Source: Branchiostoma floridae (Eukaryota > Chordata > Leptocardii > Amphioxiformes > Branchiostomatidae). Taken from it: DNA of 30,226 nucleotides. Below, piece by piece: positions 18,530 through 27,496 of this stretch. Positions within the stretch are counted from its first letter, which is position 1, and every line of letters begins with the position of its first letter. The notes under the pieces were generated by a model. It saw only the letters and a list, made by a program, of their open reading frames with translations. It made no database searches and was not told the origin of the DNA. Both the position numbers and the translations under genes were made by a program. The stretch is from assembly GCF_000003815.2 (NCBI RefSeq), contig NC_049988.1:38434-68659 (forward strand), written 5' to 3'.

Positions 18530-18855
18530 CAAAAGAAGCTACCTTCACGGAAACAAGATATCTAACCGTGATTTGTAATGATCTAACGCAAAAAAATGTT
18601 CTCTAGGCCTTTTAGGATAATCAGCATCCCTCTCAGAAAACTGTACATATCAGGGCTAGGTACCGGTACGATGTGCCGGTGCAAACCGGTCAAAAGAAGC
18701 TACCTTCACGGAAACAAGATATCTAACCGTGATTTGTAATGATCTAACGCAAAAAAATGTTCTCTAGGCCTTTTAGGATAATCAGCATCCCTCTTATCTC
18801 AGAAAACTGTACATATCAGGGCTAGGTACCGGTACGATGTACCGGTGCAAACCGG
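18530..18855 (+). repeat. Recent tandem duplication, 161/165-bp unit
   Basis: The segment beginning CAAAAGAAGCTACCTTCACG at 18530 is repeated from 18691 almost identically; the second copy has four extra bases (TTAT) near 18794. The unit contains about 120 bases of flanking DNA plus the first 40 or so bases of the hAT-like element that follows. Confidence 0.93.
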
Positions 18856-19265
18856 TTTTTGTTTTTGGACCGGGCCAGAAAAGCCGGACCTTAAAAAAAT
18901 TCGGTGGACCGGATGTTGGACCGTTCGGAAAATGGACAGATTATATGATCGGGCATTCAGACGTTTGGGGGCCTACCGGTAGAGGAAAATAACAAGAGCG
19001 AAGTAGAGTAGGGTCTATAGTAATTTCTGCCAACTTTTACAGTCAGTCATACGAAAGGCAGTTAGCATTGTATGATCTAAAAAAAAACATGCCAGTTCGA
19101 GTCGCATACTACACAAAACAGATTTCTTTGTAGCAAAATGGACCATTGTATTGAGTATTATCCTTTCACAAGTTCTCAGTCACATAATAAATCAGGACAT
19201 GGACCTGATCCTCTGGACCTGAACCGGACCTGGACCTGAATTTTCTGTACTGGTACCCATCCATA
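18817..19265. mobile_element. hAT-like nonautonomous element (about 449 bp)
   Basis: The left end CAGGGCTAGGTACC and the reverse-complemented right end TATGGATGGGTACC match at 10 of 14 positions. Flanking 8-mers GTACATAT (18809-18816) and GTCCATAT (19266-19273) match 7 of 8, as expected for an aged 8-bp hAT target duplication. The interior is rich in GGACC/ACCGG motifs, with no transposase. A second left end at 18651 comes from the tandem duplication. Confidence 0.65.
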
Positions 19266-19279
19266 GTCCATATCTTCAT

Positions 19280-19880
19280 TGCCAAGATGAATTTTTTCAT
19301 CGGAATAAATTTTTCATCAGCCGACTGATGATGATAATAATGATGTAATATACCATATGATACAATATATCAGTTTACGTGATACAATTTTATAATAGAA
19401 TTTACATATTTCAACATTTTCATATTGAAATCTGCCAATAATATACAGAGATGCACGAATCAAATTAATTGCTAAGTTTACCCAATCGGTTTAACTTCTT
19501 GTTAACGTTCTGACATGTGTAAAGCTGGCTCGTGTAAATGGCGCCACCTGACAACTCTTAGCAATACTGCAACACTAACCTTATGGTTCCCACTTGGGCG
19601 TTGCTTGAAAAAAGACGCCAAATTAAAATGAATTATGGAATTTTTTTAATGTAGGTGTAAACGTACACTTTTACGTGTGTAAACTGCTAATATGTTGTGT
19701 GGCGCACACGAGAAATTTCAGACGAAGAAAAAAATAAAAACTGTTTCCCCCCCATTGTTTTCAATACCTCTCATTCAATATTCAACAAACAAATAAACGA
19801 TTGCGCAGGTATGTAATTTGTCTGGACACGTGCGTTGCTTTCACCTATGATTTTCTTTCATCTTTGGTTTCTAAATTCTT
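19280..19880. other. Upstream region of gene 2
   Basis: AT-rich, with ATG/GAT-rich patches near 19320-19345. No TATA box can be placed with confidence because the transcription start is unknown. An acceptor-like TTCTTCAG at 19876-19883, ahead of the first coding exon, leaves open an upstream untranslated exon. Confidence 0.4.
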
Positions 19881-19970
19881 CAGGGGAGTGTTCTATCCAC
19901 ATCGTGTTTCGGGCCCTGCCTGACGCAGGCCGTGTATTTTTTGCTGTCCAGAAAGCTGACAAGTCCAACT

Positions 19971-20010
19971 ATGCCGGGACATTTGCAGCAGTCCCAAACA
20001 GGTGATACAG
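19971..20010 (+). CDS. Gene 2 exon 1: start of cytoplasmic tail
   Basis: Reads MPGHLQQSQTGDT and one base of Gly14, then donor ACAG|GTAGAT. It is the first ATG in this frame after the upstream acceptor-like site; the frame is open further 5' but without an ATG. Phase 1 matches the next exon. Short, so the exact start is less certain than the other exons. Confidence 0.65.
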
Positions 20011-23000
20011 GTAGATATATTAGTAAAAATATTTTCTCTTTACGTGTGTTAGCTGCCAATGGGATTTGTTTTAATTATCAATGTATGAAAAGTCTAACAT
20101 TTAAAATTACCAAGTGTCGGACTATTCTATATTTTTATTTTTAAATAGCATTTGGGAGAGGAAAGAAGGTTGGATGATGCGTTTTGATGATAGTAAGGGG
20201 GGGGGGGGAGTGGTAAGGGACTACCTTGCCAGCCATTTACGAACCCCGCTTGCGAAATTGTGTAATGGTGAATTCAACATTTCCGATGGTGAAGTAAATC
20301 TCCGAACATGGCGTTAAGTTAGTCTTAGCTGGCCAATGTGCGGTGGTCAGGTCGTATATGCGTTTGGCTAAAAAAAAATCCAGCATCGCTGCTCAAGAAG
20401 AAACGTGCATGTAAAATCAGCACGACAATTGGGGAAATGTATGTGATATTATGATAATGGATATATATTTTTGTTTATATCATGTTGTATTTTGATTTCA
20501 TACATTGTTGAAGTGACTCTTCTCCTTAATTCATACCGTTGACGCCATTTTAATTCTGTAATTTTCTTCCAGGCACCACACCCATGCAGCAGACTGATTG
20601 GCGGGCACGTGCCGACGCTGCTGCGAGTATAACCAACCCTATGTACGTCTCCAGAGCAGGTAAAACTTCCTGGTAATCCTGTGTTAGATTCGTCGTATGA
20701 TTGTTGTACGAAAGCAAAGTGATTACGTTCTGCGAAAGTGCCATACGAGATTTAGATGTCTTGCTACAAAATGACTGTCTTACTAGATGATTGTCGGTGG
20801 TAGGTTTTGCAATAGCCTGCTGAATTCCTCTACTACTTCAAAATCGTAAGACAAACATCGACGGATGTTGCGTCGTGACATCTCGCTACAGTATGACACT
20901 AACTCGACTGCAATACAGACAAATCTAATTTCTTAAGCAAGCAATTGACTTCATTTAGAATTATCTAACTATAACAAATTGGCACAAATAACTTAAAAGA
21001 GCACACACAGGCAGTTTAAGGTCTGTGACACCTGTAGATTCTCAGTCGAGCAGTTATATGGCCATAACTTTTGATGTAACCATCTGTTTTCAACAATTTT
21101 TGGCCAGTTAACGTAATTCACCCATATTCAAAATATGATGACAAGAAAATTGTGCATCCTCAATATTTTGGGTTTAAAAAACCATTTTTTGGTAAAAAAT
21201 AGGGATGCTATTAAAATGGGTCTGTGCCCACTATGAAATGATTGTCTAACTGAGTCATATTTTCTGGAGTAATAGATTATATCTCTGTGATATCTAATAT
21301 GCCAGGGGATCGTGCTGCTATACCTAGGTAAGGCTCAATTTTGGGCCAAAAACAGAATTTTTGACAATTTTTTGGTATTTTTCGTACAAATATCAATACA
21401 GCCACGGAAATCAAAGATATTGCAAGAAGACCCGCTTGATTTCTGAAGGTCTAAGGCTTAATGAACCTAAATCTGCCCAAAACTCGTAATAAAACTGGTG
21501 CCCTGATGTGGGCAGGGGCCGACGAAACACTACTTACCCTACAAGAACTGCACCCAAGTAAGACATGTTTGACTGTACGTAACGTTAACCGATAGTAAAA
21601 TATGAATGTTTTATGGCTGTATCTGTTAAATCGCTGTCGTATCAATGCGAAATTTCGCAAGCAGTTAGCCTTATAAGGCATCAGTTAACTGCCATACAAT
21701 CATTTTGGGCTAGAAATACCGATTTATAGCATTATTTTGCTGCTTCCTTGAAGTATGAGCGCCTCGCTGTTTTCCCGCCACTCCACACCCTGGGGGGTCG
21801 GAACACATCTTCGGACTGTACCACTTGCAGCTCTCGCGGGGGTGCCCTTTTGTTAACCGCTTCTAGTTATGCCGATATTTGATAAATACTAGATCAATAT
21901 CTTTAGCATTCAACATTAATAAGTCTCAAGAAAAGTAGTTAGTGTGGCCCGTGCATCGTAAGTTCCTGTTTTCGCAATGTAACATTAGGTACTGACATTG
22001 GACCGTTCTAAAAACGCTCCGGCCCGGCGGGGTTACCTGAGGTCACGCAGTGGTTCGAATTTCATGTTCGACCAAAATTGTCACAGGCCTTAAACTGCCT
22101 GTGCATGCAAACATCAAAACGTTTTCTTTTGGCAGACTGCTTCGTTTTAAGAACAATGTCTAGCGACAAGGCGTCAAATGTGACCCGTAGCAATATTGTT
22201 AAGTTGTCTTGAAGAGGCAGTCATGAATCCAACATCGACAAGATCGGTCATCTATTTTTGAAAGATGTAACAGGTCTCTTCCTACTTCTCAGCTGTCCCA
22301 TCCCTACAGACAAATGTAAAATGTACTATCTATTACTTGACCTAGGTACATGTCTACTTCTTCCCTCTTTCTCTTAACTATAGTCCTCTTTTCAATGCCA
22401 CTGCCTTTGCAGACCTACAGAAAAATGGCACAGTTTGCAGAAATTATGTACTTGGAACGTACTTGTCCCCCCAAAAAATAGGCATTATGTTTAAGCAATT
22501 GCAACAAATTTACTATTGCAGGTGTGAATGAATACTTTTAGATGGAAAAACACACTTGTCACGGCGGTCGGTTGCTAGGGTATTCTTTCCCGTTGCTATG
22601 CGCGTTCGACAGAATAACGGGTTAATGGAGGCCTACTTATCTACCCGTAAAGTATTTGAAAATGCAACATTTTTGAGAAGAAAAATGTTTTCAAAACAAG
22701 ATTGAATTAATAATTTTACATACTTTAAATCTTGTCGTTTGAATTTAAATACTTGTTTTGTTTCGATATTGCTAAAAAAACGATTATTTTCTGTTTTCAG
22801 GAAGGCCTTCAATTTGATAAGATGGGCCGCTTGTAATTGAAAATTCTTGATTTTCATATAACGTCGATAACGTCACGAAATTGTCGGCAAGCGCCTCCAG
22901 GGATGCGGGGGCCTGTCAGGGCCTGTCGTGACGTTATCGACGCATACATCGTGATGATGTAGCGTACACATGGACAGCCCCCCCGCATCCCTGGCTGCGT

Positions 23001-26000
23001 TTGCCGACAATTTCGTGACGTTATCGACTCGTACATCGTGATGATGAAGAGTATACATGAACGGCGCGATCGGGCACGGACCCCGACAGGTCCCCGCATC
23101 TCTGGCTGCGCTTGCCGACAATTTCGTGTCGTTATCGACACGTACATCGTGGTGATGTAGCGTACACATGGACGGAGCGATCGGGCACGGACCCCGACAG
23201 GTCCTCGCATCTCTGGCTGCGCTTGCTGGCGATTTCGTGATGTCTTACATGAAATATCTGCCGTGTAAGGCATGCCGGATTAAACATCACTTATAATATT
23301 CTAGGTCACCAACACCAACGTCAGTAGCTTCGTTAAATATTACAGGTCCCCAACAGGTGATAGCATGGAAGTATGGTCCAGAAAGTTGTTTATATTGGTG
23401 AAAAACTATCCTTTTTTGGCTATTTCAAGGTAGTTTGGGACAAAGGGCCAGACAGCATGCAGTATTTACCGGTAACGACTGCAGATGACCCCAAATAGAA
23501 CACGGGTTCGGTTCGAATTACGTCAGATCGAACATCGTGGAACAAGGTTCGAATTTGGCTAGACATGGAAGGTTTTGAGCCCGTATTTGACCACCGTGCG
23601 TGTGTTTAAACCTAGGTACATAACACATTTTAATGTACCTGGAACATTTGGTGGATACTTTGAAACTCTTCGAGTTTCTTCGTTGGGATGTGACGCGAGG
23701 CCATCTTCCCACAACTCCAGTGTCAAAATGGGTTGGCCTCAACTTAACTCGTGCTGAGTAATAGTAAACTTCCACCGGTGTATAACATGAGACAGCTAGC
23801 AGCCCTGCACAAACAGTGAAAATACGATAAGGCAGATGTTAGCTTTTGCATACACATCAAAACAACCATAGAGAACATGCCTACTGCATTTTATTAGAAA
23901 TATATTCAATGGAACTAAAAAAGAACAGCAAATTTGTCAACAGGAACCAAGAAATTAACTTCTTTGAAATTCAAGACACAGCTTTTAAAGTGTTATCCAA
24001 GCATAAGTAGTAAGAAGCACTCCCGGTGCCAGCCATATGGGCACGATAGACCGGGCACGAGGGACTGTCCATCTCCTGTCTTTGTCAGTCTTTGTATGCC
24101 CTTGACAAATACCGGAATTGGACAGTCAGAACTCTAGTGTTTAAATTTCGTGTTGGAAATTGAACTTCAAAGTTTTAAAAAATCATTCGCTGTTTTAAAT
24201 CCTGTTGTTTTCAAACAGACCGTACGTATCCGGATGGAGCAAGTGGCCGCTGTGCTCTCTGTAGCTCCATCCGCTCCCAGCTTACTTACATGGTCGCCGG
24301 CATTACCGTGCTGCTTAGCCTGGTTGCTATTGGACTTGCCCTCCTGGCGTTCATCAACAATGAGGTAAAAGCTGTTGTATCATAAAAGCCTGTTGTAAAT
24401 CAATTTCTAACGATACTACCTCTGCTCTGTTAATTGAGTCCATAAAGTCATAACTCATCTCGTTTTTTCGACATTTGGCCAGACGTACATTTATAAGTTT
24501 GTAGAAGATATCTGATTTGGCCACGGTTGTTACTGTTTTCAAGCGCGACAAAGACAGCATGTCCACCACTATGGACGCCTTCAAGCTCGACCAAGACAAC
24601 ATGTCCTCAACTGTTGACGCCTTAAAGCGCGACCGAGACAAGATATTCATCACTGTCGACACCTTGAAATGCGAGCAAGACGACATACGCCAACTGTTCG
24701 CTACTGTTGACGCCTTGAAGCGCGACCAAGACGTCATGCGCCAACTGTCCACCATTGTTGACGCCTTGAAGCGCGACCAAGACAGCATGTCCACCACTGT
24801 TGACACCTTGAAGCGCGACCAAGACAGCATATCCACCACTGTTGACGCCTTAAAGCGCGACCAAGACAACATGTCCACCACTGTTGACACCTTGAAGCGC
24901 GACCAAGACAGCATGTCCACCACTGTTGACACCTTGAAGCGCGACCAAGACAGCATGTCCACCACTGTTGACACCTTGAAGCGCGACCAAGACAGCATGT
25001 CCACCACTGTTGACGCCATAAAGCGCGACCAAGACAACATGTCCACCACTGTTGCCGTATTGGAGCGAGAACTGGAAGCGCGATGCCGAAGCCGAACCGC
25101 CGCCTTAGACCAGCGTCTTCGCGAGATGAGTAAGTCACCAGGTAGGTTGTTTTTTTAGCCGTCAAATATACTATATGTGATGGCAACGTAATGAGTATCA
25201 TAATAGGAAAATTTTTGACTATCATTATTTCATTAAATAATACTAATTACTCTATCAATATTTCCTATGCCTGAATTATTTCTTGTATGAATGGAGTGAG
25301 TACATTTGTTACGTGCACGTGTTTTATTGATTATCATCTTATTGACTTCATCATTCATGTCCTTACATGTCCACATCTCTTGGCTGGACTTCGCGAACGA
25401 AGATCATCATGTCCATATATGCCTGTTATGTTTACCCAAGGTGTTTTCCTTAACTCATACCATTAACTGATCATGCTGGTATTGAATAAAATTAATGGGA
25501 GATATGGTTTGTTGATGGAGTAAATGTAATGACTTGCCATTGATGGAATTCTGGAATATTTTCAATATCACTACTATCTTTTTTTACGCGTGATGCTGAC
25601 TCGCTGTTTTCCAGCATCTTGCCCTCCTGGTTACACAATGTGTCGTGGAATCTGCTACAAGGTCTTCAACACACGTAAGACCTTCGAAGATGCGGCCGTG
25701 GCCTGTGGAGAAGACGGCGGCACCCTCGCCATGCCCCGAGACGCTGAGACCAACGCCTTCCTGGTCTCCTTGTACAAGACCGTGGGAGCTACTGATGGCT
25801 TCTGGTTCGGCCTACACGATCAGCGCGAAGAGGGAAGCTATGAGTGGGTGGATGGTTCTGCACTTGGGACATACATCCCCTGGTCTCCGGGAGAACCAAA
25901 CAACAAAAGCGGCGACGAAGATTGCGTTCTTTACCTCGCATACACATCCTGGAAGGACAAGTGGTACGACCACAGATGCGAAGTGAGGTTTCGCTTTATC

Positions 26001-26183
26001 TGCCAGACTTTTCCAGGTACTTTTTATAAACGCACCGTTTCCTGAAACCTTTATTTCTGGTGAACATTTCACAGCTCAAGTCTCCATCAGACTAATCACG
26101 TTAGACCTTTTCTCATTTTAAAGCATATTTAACCACATCACTCCAAATCTTATCTTTGCTGTTTGTTTTCAGGTCGTCTCTAG
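19971..26183 (+). CDS. Gene 2: type II transmembrane C-type lectin with long coiled-coil stalk (6 coding exons, complete)
   Basis: Coding exons 19971-20010, 20573-20659, 24219-24364, 24505-25129, 25615-26016 and 26173-26183 join in compatible phases (1, 1, 0, 1, 1) to 1311 nt including the stop, 436 residues. Layout: cytoplasmic tail (1-65) with NPMY (35-38), transmembrane helix (about 66-88), coiled-coil stalk (about 92-298), CTLD (about 302-430), and a three-residue tail after the last intron. There is no signal peptide, so the single helix should act as a signal anchor, placing the CTLD outside the cell. The layout resembles vertebrate myeloid lectins with oligomerising necks, such as CD209 and CLEC4M, but orthology is not implied. 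An extra phase 1-1 exon in the 3.5-kb second intron cannot be excluded. Confidence 0.88.
20573..20659 (+). CDS. Gene 2 exon 2: cytoplasmic tail with NPMY motif
   Basis: Acceptor TTTTCTTCCAG, donor GCAG|GTAAAA, phase 1-1. Encodes residues 14-43 including TTPMQQTDWRARADAAASIT and NPMYVSRA. NPMY fits the NPxY pattern recognised by clathrin adaptors and PTB domains, so internalisation or tyrosine signalling is possible. Confidence 0.78.
20660..22860. other. Gene 2 intron 2, 5' part
   Basis: No coding exon recognised. A GC-rich patch (21760-21860) and another at 22010-22060 (GGCCCGGCGGGGTTACCTGA) stand out from AT-rich surroundings without an identifiable function. Confidence 0.5.
22861..23243. 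repeat. GC-rich inverted and 111-bp tandem repeat array, foldback-like
   Basis: The block TTGCCGACAATTTCGTG recurs with a period of 111 bases (about 23001, 23112, 23223), giving about three direct units. An inverted copy of the same block stands at the left edge (22865-22916). The array therefore starts and ends with inverted copies of CACGAAAT..GCAAGCG. Because 111 is a multiple of three, a 139-residue minus-strand frame stays open (22854-23273); it encodes a 37-residue repeat with no known domain and is probably not a gene. It lies in intron 2 of gene 2. Confidence 0.85.
23244..24218. other. Gene 2 intron 2, 3' part
   Basis: No exon or repeat boundary recognised. The segment 23480-23760 is moderately GC and open on both strands over 60-85 codons, but shows no domain. 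Confidence 0.5.
24219..24364 (+). CDS. Gene 2 exon 3: transmembrane segment
   Basis: Acceptor TTTTCAAACAG, donor GAG|GTAAAAG. Residues 43-91: DRTYPDGASGRCALCSSIRS, then the hydrophobic run YMVAGITVLLSLVAIGLALL ending AFINNE. C54 and C57 lie on the cytoplasmic side, 9-12 residues from the membrane, and could be palmitoylated (inference). The R61 side is the more basic, as expected for a type II orientation. Phase 1 in, phase 0 out. Confidence 0.88.
24505..25129 (+). CDS. Gene 2 exon 4: coiled-coil stalk of 14-residue repeats
   Basis: Acceptor AGTTTGTAG, phase 0 in; begins KISDLATVVTVFKRD. About thirteen units of consensus TTVDTLKRDQDSMS follow, each two heptads with V and L at a and d, then Q and M. 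The last unit degenerates to TTVAVLERELEARC and a coiled tail LDQRLREMS. Units 4 and 5 each carry three extra residues (RQL), a heptad break of the stammer type. The 42-bp DNA units are nearly identical at 24793-25010. Such stalks normally trimerise lectin heads; the oligomeric state is inferred. Two donors, 25130 and 25142, both leave phase 1. Confidence 0.9.
24530..25060 (+). repeat. 42-bp tandem coding repeat array
   Basis: About 12-13 copies of a 42-base unit containing GCGCGACCAAGACAGCATGT. The central copies are almost identical, the outer ones diverged. Long open frames on the opposite strand (24354-25049, 24734-25225) are by-products of the three-divisible period. Confidence 0.95.
25142..25614. 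other. Gene 2 intron 4
   Basis: AT-rich. It holds a small perfect hairpin CTTCG-CGAA-CGAAG at about 25388-25401. No coding sequence. Confidence 0.6.
25615..26016 (+). CDS. Gene 2 exon 5: C-type lectin domain
   Basis: One exon encodes the whole CTLD (residues 300-434), with acceptor GTTTTCCAG and donor CCAG|GTACTT. Landmarks: SCPPGYTMCRGICYKVF start, C330, WFGLHD, WVDG, WSPGEPNN with EPN at 393-395, C403, W-Y-D at 416-418, C421, and FICQ with C429. Cysteines 302 and 313 make it a long-form CTLD; C309 is an extra, apparently unpaired cysteine. Tyr417 stands where the calcium-ligating Asn of W-N-D usually is, so the calcium site may be weakened or altered. Confidence 0.95.
26173..26183 (+). CDS. 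Gene 2 exon 6: last three codons and stop
   Basis: Acceptor TGTTTGTTTTCAG, then two bases completing Gly434, followed by CGT CTC TAG. If this intron is retained, the reading frame instead runs to a stop at 26043, adding GTFYKRTVS. The terminal AATAAA supports the spliced form. Confidence 0.75.
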
Positions 26184-26270
26184 GCAACAGGCGGGACTAT
26201 AGCCATGACCGCAAACAGGCCTTTCGGACATTAAGACCTGCAGTAAAACTACTAGGCAGTGAAATATAAA

Positions 26271-26276
26271 AATAAA
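26271..26276 (+). promoter_or_regulatory. Polyadenylation signal of gene 2
   Basis: AATAAA about 90 bases after the stop codon, in an A-rich context. Confidence 0.75.
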
Positions 26277-26283
26277 GATGTAG

Positions 26284-27490
26284 CAATTGGCTCAAACATC
26301 AAACTGTTTTCTAAATATTCTTACAGATAGAAAACCCACGAGTAAGAGTGTATACGCACCAAAGCAACGATGCAGTGTTGTACTTGGTAGGTATATTTTA
26401 CTTTCCATATACATTATAGAGAATACACATATGTTTGCATGTATGCAGAAGGTTTTGGTTTATATAGAGAAAATTATAGAAAGCAAAAAAACACCTGATT
26501 TGGCCGTATTAAATACATTACTGCTACTTGAGCGTTTCCTACAAAATGCAAGCCTTAAAAAAACCTTAAAACTTCACTGATTTCTCAGAATGGTGACTAT
26601 CTTTTGTTGCAGCAAACTAGGGAAAATGCCAGAACAGCCGGTATTTATCGATGAAAGCTTTTTTTTGTTATAGACATTTACAATTTTGCTTATAAAAAGA
26701 TGGTATATTGTGCTCATTTGAGCCTGGATCAACGAATAAACCACATTGGTAAAACGAAACTGTTTGACAGGCTGAATAAAAGTTGTAAACTAAAAAAATA
26801 AAAGTTGTAAGGGACTCTGCGGCTCTGACTGTCTTACTGAGAGGTGACTGTGGTGAGAAAGATGTCGGTTAGTGTGAGGATCATTCCGCTCCATATATGC
26901 TATTCATCCAGCATTTCGACTCTAAACATAAAAACCACATGAGGCATGAGAGTGCGGCACTTATGATGTGTTTGCAGTTGAGCAGAATGTGAGTTATGGT
27001 AGTGGGTTTCCATACGTACATCAAAATTCAGGACATGTTGTACCCGAAACTGTGTTCCACTAACGCCGCACTTAACCAACGCACCCGGCGCCTGGACCCA
27101 CGTGCGTCCTGCTTCAGACTACATCCTCCAGTCTTGTCCTTCCATCGGGAGGTTGGTTATTTTGCTTTAATAGATGTTGTAACAAAACTCCAGCCCATGA
27201 AACGGCTCCTTCTGGCGTCCTATGTTGTAATTGCACCGTCAGGTTTCACCGTTAAGTGAGCCCCACACCTGATGATGGTATCTAAAAATGAAATCAAATA
27301 AAGAAATAGACAAAAAAAACTGTTGCATGTATGCAACGTTTTGTTGTTTTAAATCGATCATTAAATTACATCGGGAAGTTGGTTGCCTCAAAGAATTTAT
27401 CCCGTCAAACGTCCAAAGTTGTATTGTAATCCACGCCCCGACAGTATTTAATGGAAAGTGATTCTATGTACCGACAATAAAACACTGTAG
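26284..27490. other. Intergenic, with one repeat copy
   Basis: The segment 26711-26860 is a diverged copy of the repeat at 29020-29450. Around 27000-27250 the sequence is more GC-rich, but its 87-codon open frame has no domain I recognise. AATAAAG at 27297-27303 is not linked to any gene. Confidence 0.5.
26711..26860 (+). repeat. Repeat shared with 29023-29450, copy 1 (empty site)
   Basis: The blocks TGCTCATTTGAGCCTGGA, CCACATTGGT, AATAAAAG and TGTCTTACTGAG occur in the same order at 29023, 29232, 29269 and 29431. Here the last two blocks are separated only by GGACTCTGCGGCTCTGAC, without the foldback element seen in the other copy. The family is unidentified, possibly the 3' part of a retroelement. 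Confidence 0.65.
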
Positions 27491-27496
27491 TATTAA

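Noticed and set aside
22861-23243. CRISPR-like array
   Set aside because: Units are about 111 bp with no short repeat/unique spacer pattern, and the window is eukaryotic.
22854-23273. 139-residue minus-strand frame with a 37-residue repeat
   Set aside because: Explained by the 111-bp repeat period; no domain, no splice or promoter support, lies in an intron of gene 2.
24354-25049. 231-residue minus-strand reading frame, and another at 24734-25225
   Set aside because: They are antisense to the 42-bp coding repeats. A period divisible by three keeps every frame open. The plus strand has the heptad pattern, splice sites and matching phases.
25812-26072. 86-residue minus-strand frame and the plus-strand out-of-frame 113-residue frame over the CTLD exon
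   Set aside because: Shadows of the CTLD coding exon, which has all family landmarks in its own frame.
26287-26580. 97-residue plus-strand frame after gene 2
   Set aside because: Begins at a TTG just after the polyadenylation signal, with no recognisable domain.
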